The notes under the pieces: model-generated
What the model was told of the DNA's origin: nothing
Seen by the model: the letters and a program-made list of their open reading frames with translations, nothing else
Database searches by the model: none
Program-made: the position numbers and the translations under genes
Source of the DNA: Saccharum officinarum
Taxonomy: Eukaryota; Streptophyta; Magnoliopsida; Poales; Poaceae
Assembly (NCBI GenBank): GCA_020631735.1
Contig: CM036201.1
Location: 78,282,502-78,346,501, forward strand
DNA length: 64,000 bases
Direction of reading: 5' to 3'
Part shown: positions 56,401 to 64,000 of the stretch, piece by piece
Numbering within the stretch: the first letter of the stretch is position 1
How the letters are laid out: the number at the start of each line of letters is the position of its first letter

Positions 56401-58266
56401 TCCATATTTTTCTAAAATACTACACATCATGTAGACCCCAACAAAATTTATCTCATGATTTTTGGATCATTAAAACCCTATATTTATATTTTTCCAACTT
56501 GTACAAAAAATCAGTGACAAAATAATAAAAACTAATTTCATTTCGGGTGAACTGGGCCGGCCCGGCTTGCTAGCGCGGCCCAGCCAGCGCGCGCGGCCTG
56601 TGTCGGCTTCCGCCCACGCGTGCGACTGCCAGGCGGGACCCGTGTGTCAGCGGCACAGGGCAGGGGAGGCGGACGGCGGTGGTCGGAGCTCGCCGCCGGT
56701 GGGTCGGCCGGCGAAACCGAGGGCACCAGCGCGATCTACGTGACGCGGGGAATCGATTGGTGCTAGTGGCACGACCTATGACCTAGCGGAGGTGGCACGT
56801 CGCCGGTGATGGCGGCACGGCAGGGCTCCGGTGCGAGCTGCCGGCGACGGCAACCCATGGCTGGCTCAACCGAACACGGTGTGAGCTACCTGAGGTCGTC
56901 ACGGTGCTAACACCGCAAAGAACAGGGACGGAACGATTCCTAGCTACCCGGCCACGGCGGCCTCATCTCGGCGAGGTCATGCCCATGGCGGAGACGGCGA
57001 AAATGGTCACCGTGACCTTACCAAAGCACGAATGGCGCAGCTGGGAGGTGGAGAAGGTAGAGGAGAACACGGCGAAGCTATGGTGAAGACGGAGTTCGCG
57101 TTTTTGCGGTGGTTCGTGAGCTCGCGATGGCGAAGCTTGCTCGGCAGCAATGGCGGGCACTGAGATCGGTCGCTGCTTGCGGTGGAGGCGATGGAAATGA
57201 ATTTCTTGGCTACGAACCATTCGGGTAGGCGCGGGTGAGTGTGCACGTCGTGGCCGGCCTTGCCAGGGCGTCCGCGACGCGTGGCAGCGCGATCAGGCGG
57301 CCGGCGACGGGTGTCACCACGCGTCGGCTGTTTTCTGAATCGAGGACACTGTCGATGTCTGAACGTTTCGTTTCAGAGCTCAAAGGTATCGACTGACAGG
57401 GCAAGTTCAACACCGATTATCTCCCAAACCAGTTCGAATTAGTCAAAAATGATTACACCAATTTTGTAGAGCTACATGAGGTCTACAAGTTTGTCAATTG
57501 GAGTTTGGGCTGGTTCGGCCTAGATTTGAAACTACAAGGCTCCAAAGTGGGTCACCTGAAAACTGAAACTTAGTTTCAGTCACTATGTCGACTGAAACCC
57601 TAACTTCAAGACATTATATCTCCTAAACTATTGAGAACCAGGTGATGGTGATATTGACAATGTTGTAGAGCTATGTGTGGACAACAACTTTGTCAATTGG
57701 CTCAAAGGCTGGTTTGGCCTGGTTTGTGAGTTACAAGTTGCTAAAGTGAGGTACAGTGAAACTGAAAAGTCCAATTTCCAGACTTAGAATTTTCTAAGTG
57801 TTGATCACCACTCAAGCTGACTTGTGGGCCATTTTTGAGCATGCTCTGGTCATTTTCATGAGATGGCCATATTAGAACTTTTGTTCCTTATGAAATTCTC
57901 TACAACTTTGCTTAAGGTTGCTCCTCCATGCAAGATTTCTAAGCTGGACTTTTTGACTGGTCAAACTAGGGCCTTCTAGGGTCAAATGGTGGTCAAACTT
58001 TTCTTGGAGGGCAATTTTATAATTTTGGTCAACATGAACCTTGTTCCAAATGTTACCCTAAGTATAACTAAGGTGTTGTAGGTCATGATTGGCTACCTTA
58101 CCTTTTTGTTACACCAACTATCAAATACTTCATGAAATAAATCAAACAAACCCTAGAATAATTACATGTGTTGCATCACATAAAATAACAAACATGAATG
58201 ATGCATGCTTATGTTTATGCCATGCAAATGCAATGCAATTAAGGACTAAACACATGAAGTGTTACA
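53435..58266 (-). repeat. Gypsy LTR copy 3 (5' LTR of the array)
   Basis: 4832 bp, nearly identical to 34932-39767; the few differences seen are single substitutions and rare one-base indels. It would hold the active promoter; I could not place a convincing TATA box (TATAAATATAGGG on the minus strand near 56480 is one candidate). Confidence 0.93.
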
Positions 58267-58436
58267 GAAAAGACTACGGTGAACATCGTGAACCGAGCCG
58301 CCGGCCTCCCACCTCTTTATATTGCGCAGTGCGATGGGAGCCCACCAACCATGTAGGGTTAGGCGCCTCCGATCAGGGCGCGAGTCAAGGCCCAAGAAGG
58401 TCGTTGGGCCTCCTCGGTCAGGAGATCAATCTAACA
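58267..58436 (-). repeat. 3' LTR of copia element 5, proximal part
   Basis: Begins with the right TSD GAAAA (58267-58271) and ends at TAACA, which on the minus strand is the LTR start TGTTAGATTGATC. It continues 34567-34931. The minus strand has a TATA-like ATATAAAG at about 58317-58324. Confidence 0.78.
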
Positions 58437-58451
58437 TTCTCCCCCTTGATC
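58437..58451 (-). other. Polypurine tract, copia element 5
   Basis: The minus strand reads GATCAAGGGGGAGAA directly before TGTTAGATTG. It confirms that the LTR to its left is the 3' LTR. Confidence 0.85.
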
Positions 58452-58671
58452 TCAACATATACTTTAACCTTTAAACCTATACTTTAATACCTTTCACTTT
58501 ACTCGTTCCATCACAGATAAGTGCATAGAGCATGTTTCATCGTCACGGTCAATCGCCGATAGATTTGACAGCTACAATGCATGTCTCCGATCTAAAACAA
58601 TTACTATAACTTTTGGTCCTTTATAGTACATGAGTCATAGGCTTTCCCTTAAACCCATACCGGCTACATGT
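58452..58671 (-). pseudogene. Pol C-terminal remnant and 3' region of copia element 5
   Basis: Next to the solo LTR the minus strand reads HVAGMGLRESL and stop, the usual last residues of this copia pol family. They belong after the VFR at about 60880 on the other side of the solo LTR. The rest is non-coding up to the polypurine tract. Confidence 0.6.
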
Positions 58672-59454
58672 TGAAAGTCCCTAGTTTGGTTTTGGCTAAT
58701 TGACGAAACCTAGGACTAACCTTTGTATCTAAGTGGATGATTTAGATAAAGGTGGTCATTGAATATGAGACATGACATTGACTCATGTGACCAAGATGAT
58801 GAAGATCAAGATGATGCTTGGCTCGATGGACCGGTTGTGAAGGTGAAGGGCAAGTCGAGGCTTTGAAGCGAAAGATCATGCGATGGTGAAGCTTGAGCAA
58901 GACTTGGCGCCGATGGACCGATGCAACGGTGAAGAGCAAGTGAAGTCAAGGTCGATGGATCGAGACGGTCATGTGATGATATGAAGTGGATCATATCTTT
59001 TGCGAGAATAAAATGGGCTCAAGGCAAAGGTATAACCATAGGACCATTTTGTTTTGCACTCAAGACACCATAGAGGGTGTGAGTGGTTTAGGATCGATAG
59101 CCGAACTATTAAGAGGGGAAGTCTTATCGGTTATTTGACGCATGAGTGCCACTAGGTGAATTCATGAAGTGCATTGCATGTAGGGCCTAGTGAGCTAACT
59201 GGAAAAACCTTCGAAAATGATTATGAAAAGGCTAACACACGTGCACAAGGTGGTGATCACTTGTTGGTGTTGGCACATTTACGAAGGCAATGAAGTTTGA
59301 GCGGTAGAGAGGGTTTGAGTCTCTCTCTCCCTCCCGCCGAGCTTGCGAGCGCGGGATTCAGGCGTTTTTGGGAACTTGAAATGCCTATTTTCTACTACGC
59401 CGGAAGTCGAAAAAGAAACGGAGGCGAACGGAGGTCACAGAGGTGACCGGACAC

Positions 59455-59903
59455 TGCACCGGACGCGTCCGGTCAGTACTTTGTAGCAGTCAGGCGCGCG
59501 GGTGCTAGGGTTTGCAACCGGCGCGTCCGGTCATACGCCCAGAAGGAACTGCGGTTCACGAGGACGATCGAACATGAGGCGCGTCCGGTCACACACGATC
59601 GGACGCGTCCGATCGTTGAGGGAGCTTACTGGACTCTAACCGGACGCGGGCTCTGTCACATCCGGTCATTGCGAGGGGCGCGTCCGATTGTTACTTCGTG
59701 GGCGCGCGATGCTGTGCGATCGGTGCGTCCGGTCGTTGACTGGAGCGCGTCCGGTCACTCAGGACCGGCGCGTCCGATCGTTATGAGAAGCGCGTCCGGT
59801 CATTGGTTTGACCGTTGGGGTCAGTGACCGTTGGAGGATCGGACGCGGTTGAGCGTGTCCGGTCAGTTATGACCAGCGCGTCCGGTCATCCCGAAAAGAC
59901 CCG
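59455..59903. repeat. GCGTCCGGTCA array in the solo LTR
   Basis: More than fifteen GCGTCCGGTC or GACGCGTCCG-type words (reverse-strand version of the element 2 array) at variable spacing, ending about 38 bp before a TATA box. Confidence 0.85.
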
Positions 59904-59940
59904 GTGAAGGGGTATAACGGCTCTATTCGGATGGAATGCT

Positions 59941-59948
59941 TATAAATA
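59941..59948 (+). promoter_or_regulatory. TATA box of the solo LTR
   Basis: TATAAATA on the plus strand right after the GC-rich array. If active it would transcribe rightward, antisense to element 5 pol. Confidence 0.55.
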
Positions 59949-60866
59949 CTTGTTGGCCGACCCTTGGGGAGGTATCTTGTGATTTCTAACATACTTGTAC
60001 ATCCTTTGAGCTAGAGCTTCTCCTCCCACTCATCTCTCTTGCTTGATTGCAAATCAAAAGTGAGATTGAGTGATCCCAAAGTGCATTGCATAGCTTGAGG
60101 GCATCTAGTGGCACTTGTGGGTGGTTTAGCCGGTGGATTTCTTATTACTCTTGGAGAGTACCGTTCCTAGCCGGCTTGGAGATTGTTGGAGGTGTTGGCA
60201 AGAGAAGGTGATTGTTCTTGGCCACCTCTGGTTGATTGTAAGAGGTTCTTGTGCTTTCCTCGGCGGAGTGCCAAAAGCAACTCTATTACATTGCGCGTGT
60301 CATTGAGTTACCTCACTTGAGAGTGGTGCTTGCGGTGCCTTGCGGGGCGTGCCTTGAGGGGCAAGTGACTTGAGGGTCACACCGAGGAACCATCTAAGTG
60401 TTGGTCGACACAACCGATGACGTAGCTTGTCGGTGCACAAGTGAACAATGGGTGAACAAAAATATTATGTCTCTTGTCTCCCGGTGATTGGTCTTCATAT
60501 TATATTGTTGTCAATATTGATTAATTGTATATCATCTTGGTGATTGGCAACATCTTCACTCCACCGTCGGTATAAGATTCACAATCCTCTCTCTCGCATT
60601 TACTTTTACTAGTTATCTTGTGTAGCTCTAGTGTTAGCCTTTGCTAGTAGTTGTTAGCTTGCTCACTAGTGTAAGTTTAGTGACATAGCCCTTGTGTGAA
60701 CTAGAGATTATAATCTACTAGTCTTGTGGATAGGAGGCTTGCATCACAACCGTAGGCTAAGCAAAACTCGCTTTGCGCCGTTTGTTATTCTAACAAGTTT
60801 GCTTAGTGGCTTGTGTAGGAATTTTTATAGGCTATTCACCCCCCTCTAGCCATCTAGGACCTTTCA

Positions 60867-63800
60867 AGTTGTATCGGAACACGTTGGGTGGTAAGCCTTT
60901 TATAAGCGGATCCACGAGCATCTTTCCATAACTTATATGCTCAAGATTTATAATTTGATCCTGAACTTTATCCTTCACAACATAATACTTTATGTCAATG
61001 TGTTTGGCAGCACCACTTGACTTATTGTTGTGAGCGTACTGTACTGCTGGATTATTATCGCAGTATAGCTTTAGTGGTTTATGTATGCTATCGACCACCT
61101 TCAAACAAGATATGAACTTCTTTAGCCAGTTCACCTGCCTCGTTGCCTCATAACACGCTACAAACTTGGCATACATTGTGAATGATGTAGTGACAGTTTG
61201 TTTTGAGCTTTTTATGAAATAGCTCCCCTGCGAGAGTGAACACATATCCTGACGTAAATTTTCTATCATCTCCTGCGTAATTAGAATCTGAATACCCCAC
61301 TATTTGGAGAGAATCTGATTTTCTATACGTCAATATGAGGCCTTTCATACCTTGCAAATATCGCAAGACTTTCTTTACTAATTTCCAGTGTTCAATCCCT
61401 GAATTACTTTGAAATCTACCGAGGAACCCGGTAACAAAAGTTAAGTCAGGGCGCGTGCACACTGAGCATACTGCAGGCTTCCGACAGCAGAAGCATATGG
61501 AACCACTCTCATTAGATCGAGATTCTATTGGTTCCTAGGGCATTGAAAATCCCCATATCTGTCGCCTTTGACTATGGATGCAGGTGAGGCACTACATTTA
61601 TGCATACTGAATTTCTTTAAAACTTTTTCTATGTATGCATTTTGTGACAGTCCTAATACCCCTTTACTTCTATCTTGGTGAATTTCTATGCCCAAAACAA
61701 ATGATGCTTCACCAAGATCTTTCATGTCAAATTTTGAGGACAAAAACTTCTTTGTCTCCAGTAGTAGACCGACATCACTAGTAGCAAGTAAGATATCATC
61801 TATATACAGGATTAGGAAGACATACTTTCCATTCTTAAACTTTGCATAAACACAATTATCCTCAACATTTTCTTTAAATCCAAAATTTTTTATTGTTCTG
61901 TCAAACTTCAAGTACCATTGTCTTGAAGCTTGCTTTAACCCATAAATCGATTTCTTTAGGCGGCATCCCATTCGATCTTTTCCTTCCACGATAAAACCTT
62001 TTAGTTGTGCCATGCAAATATTTTCCACTAGATCCCCATTTAGGAATGCCGTATTTACATCCATCTGATGTAACTCTAAATTATAATGTGCCACTAATGT
62101 TATTATAATTCTGAAGGAATCCTTACATGAAACTAGAGAAAACGTCTTATTGTAATCAATTCATTCTCTTTGTGTGAAACATTTTGCCACAAGTCATGCT
62201 TTAAACTTTTCAATATTTCCTTAGGAGTCATGTTTTGTCTTGTAGACCTATTTACAGCCTACTGTCTTGGCTCCTTTAGGAATAGGTTCTAAGTCCTAAA
62301 CTTTATTGGTACTCATTGACTTTATTTCATCTTCCATGGCCTCAAGCCACTTTGATGAATTATCGCTTATCATGGCTTCTTCAAATGAAGTAGAATCACC
62401 CTCCATTTGAAATTGTTAAGTGTTATACTTATACACCTCATAATCATCAGGAATATCTGATCTTCTAACTCTTTGAGACATTTTCGGGGCCTCCACATTT
62501 GACACATCTTCTGTTTGGGGCTGTTGTTGCTCCCCCTCATCTGTGGCATTATTTTTTATAGGATCCTAAGAGATAGGTTCCTCATCATCATTTACGATCA
62601 CCACAGGAGAACTGACAACAGGTGTTGGCACTACAATATCTCGCACTATTGGTGCAACAAGAACAGGTAGTTTAAAGAATGGTTCCTAAATCATCGGAGT
62701 GGGCACACATACCCGCTTCTCCTCAAGAACAATTTCTCGAGCTACCATGCTCCCCTCATCATTTCATTCTCTAAGAAAATAGCATGTCTTGTTTCTACAA
62801 ACTTTGTATATCTATCTAGATAGTAGAAACAAAAACCTTTTGACTTTTTAGGGTAGCCGATAAAATGACAACTTACTGTTTTGGGATCCAGCTTCCCAAT
62901 ATTTGGGTTAAACACTTTTGCCTCAGCAGGACTTCCCCACACACGTAAGTGTTTTAGTGAGGGTACTCTTCCTGTCCACAACTTATATGGTGTTTTAGGC
63001 ACCGACTTACTTGGTACTCTATTTAGAATATGAATGATAGTTTTTAACACCTCCATCCATAGACTCAATGGCAAGTTAGAGTAGCTTATCATACCACGCA
63101 CCATATCCATCAGAGTACGGTTACGCCTTTCAGCTACTCCATTCTGCTGAGGTTCGCCCGGTGTAGAATACTGGGCTACTATGTCATTCTCCTGTAAGAA
63201 CCTTGCAAAAGGTCTAGGAACTTGGCTATATGGGGTATGCCGATCGTATTACTCCCCACCACGATTAGATCGAACTATCTTAATCTTTAAATTGAGCTGA
63301 TTTTCAACTTCAACCTTAAATATCTTAAATTTATCTAATGTTTCTGTTCTTTCTTTAATTAGATAAATATAGCCAAACCGGGAGTAATCATCTGTGAATA
63401 TTATGAACGAGTCATAATCATCCATACTTTTCACAGGAAAAGGACCACAAATGTCTGTGTGTATTATCTGTAAAATTCCTGTGCTTCGTTTAGCATTCTT
63501 TTTAATTTTTTTTTTGTATATTTTCCTTTAATACATTATCTACATTGTTCTAAGTCTAAGAACTCTAATAGAGGAAGACTTTCATTCTTAACTAGTCTCT
63601 CTATTCTCCCCCTCGAAATATGGCCTAAACGACAGTGCCATAATTTCGACGATGCATCTTGAGTTCTCTTTAGTTTTCTATTCGTATTCATAGACGAGGA
63701 TACGTTCTCATTCACATCACATACAGAATTCACATTTTCACAAAGTGATAACAAATAAAGATCTTTCTTTTGAAAAGCAAGACCAACACATTCATTATTA

Positions 63801-64000
63801 CACAATATCTCACACTTGCCATCTCTAAAATGGCAATTAAATCCATCATTGTCCAAATAAGACACACTAATCAAGTTTCTCTATAATGAAGGAACAATTA
63901 AAACATCTCTTAGTGAAAAGAATGAAGCCATCAGCAAGCTTTAGAGAGACATCGTCAACAGCTTCGACATCTGCTTGGACTCCATTCGCGACTTTAACGT
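60867..64000 (-). pseudogene. pol: Copia element 5 pol (Tork-like), degenerate, cut at both ends
   Basis: Minus strand, from the window edge: end of protease region (ANGVQADVEAVDDVSL), GAG-pre-integrase LWHCRLGHISRGRIERL (63874-63536), integrase FTDDYSRFGYIYLIKE and IKIVRSNRGGE (63434-63249), [19 protein letters not shown] and [20 protein letters not shown] (63110-62742), RT LHQMDVNTAFLNGDLVENI and YIDDILLATS (62094-61525), RNase H YSDSNYAGDD, LYCDNNPAVQYAHNN and KHIDIKYYVV (61462-60880). Catalytic Asp of RSDRGGE reads RSNRGGE here. Many stops and frameshifts break it, far more than in elements 1 and 2, so it is the oldest copia element seen. It is cut at VFR by the solo LTR. Confidence 0.88.

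Larger units (their letters stand above)
34932..58266 (-). mobile_element. Tekay/Del-type chromovirus (Ty3-gypsy), tandem LTR-internal-LTR-internal-LTR
   Basis: 23.3 kb between two copies of GAAAA. In element order: LTR 58266-53435, internal 53434-47091, gap, partial LTR 46990-46204, internal 46203-39768, LTR 39767-34932. RT precedes integrase (gypsy order) and a chromodomain ends pol (chromovirus). Each internal region has a primer binding site, an extra histone-tail-like frame, gag and pol. LTRs of 4.8 kb are unusually long. LTR copies differ by well under 1 percent by eye, so the insertion is young. A single TSD around the whole array implies one insertion followed by duplication or unequal exchange, unless the assembly has duplicated it. 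Confidence 0.9.
58672..60866 (+). mobile_element. Solo LTR, relative of copia element 2 LTR, plus orientation
   Basis: Ends TGAAAGTCC and GGACCTTTCA. The last part CACCCCCCTCTAGCCATCTA and the stretch GAGCGGTAGAGAGGG are reverse complements of element 2 LTR sequence. No primer binding site or gag follows and pol of element 5 resumes on the other strand, so it is a solo LTR left by LTR-LTR recombination. About 2.2 kb. A clean 5-bp TSD is not visible (CATGT versus AGTTG). Confidence 0.8.
34567..64000 (-). mobile_element. Ty1-copia element 5, minus strand, runs off the right edge; host of two later insertions
   Basis: The left border TGTTGACC (34567) is the end of its 3' LTR; the other LTR end (TAACA, 58436) is followed by the polypurine tract and degenerate pol up to 64000. 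The LTR was split by the gypsy array 34932-58266 and the pol end by a solo LTR at 58672-60866. Pol sequence suggests a Tork-like copia, different from elements 1 and 2. Its 5' LTR and gag are beyond the window. Confidence 0.82.

Noticed and set aside
58667..60871. A 5-bp target duplication for the solo LTR
   Set aside because: The flanks CATGT and AGTTG share only TGT after shifting by one; not enough to call.

Overview
This window reads as repeat-rich, intergenic nuclear DNA of a grass (Poaceae), most likely a panicoid such as a sorghum, sugarcane or Miscanthus relative. The evidence for that is the mix of element families: SIRE/Maximus-type Ty1-copia, Tekay/Del-type chromovirus, an RTE LINE with a (TTG)n tail, and Stowaway and hAT MITEs. 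Species is inferred. No intact host protein gene is visible; almost everything is nested transposable elements, most of them read on the minus strand.

Layout. 1-1240: minus-strand fragment of a grass transposon-associated protein with its own TATA box and an ACCGGT array. 1417-8019: copia element 1 (minus; gag, pol, right LTR; left LTR not seen). 8020-8209 and 21603-24263: an older Tekay-type LTR split by copia element 2 (8210-21602, 5-bp TSD CCAAG), whose gag was itself split by an RTE LINE (15210-18297). 24264-34566: a patchwork with three divergent U2 snRNA-like loci, pieces of an aspartic-protease gene, an L1 fragment, several MITEs and microsatellites; the U2 and protease pieces recur as a duplicated block. 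34567-64000: a minus-strand copia element (element 5). Its 3' LTR was split by a very large Ty3-gypsy chromovirus array (34932-58266, TSD GAAAA) arranged LTR-internal-LTR-internal-LTR. Its pol end was split by a solo LTR (58672-60866).

Most notable content. In both internal regions of the chromovirus, between the primer binding site and gag, there is an extra minus-strand reading frame. Its first residues copy the N-terminal tail of histone H3 (18 of 22 tail positions identical, with K4, R8, K9, S10 and T11 kept). The tail is followed by a coiled coil and a strongly acidic C-terminus. The same element encodes an integrase with a chromodomain, the module that in other proteins reads methylated H3 tails. 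One mobile element therefore seems to carry both a histone-tail mimic and a histone-tail reader. I know of no description of this.

Reliability. A 100-N gap lies at 46991-47090. Sequence from about 43.3 to 50.6 kb carries many one-base indels relative to its sister copies, which look like unpolished consensus error. Breaks in gag, pol and the extra frame in that stretch should not be taken as biological without checking.
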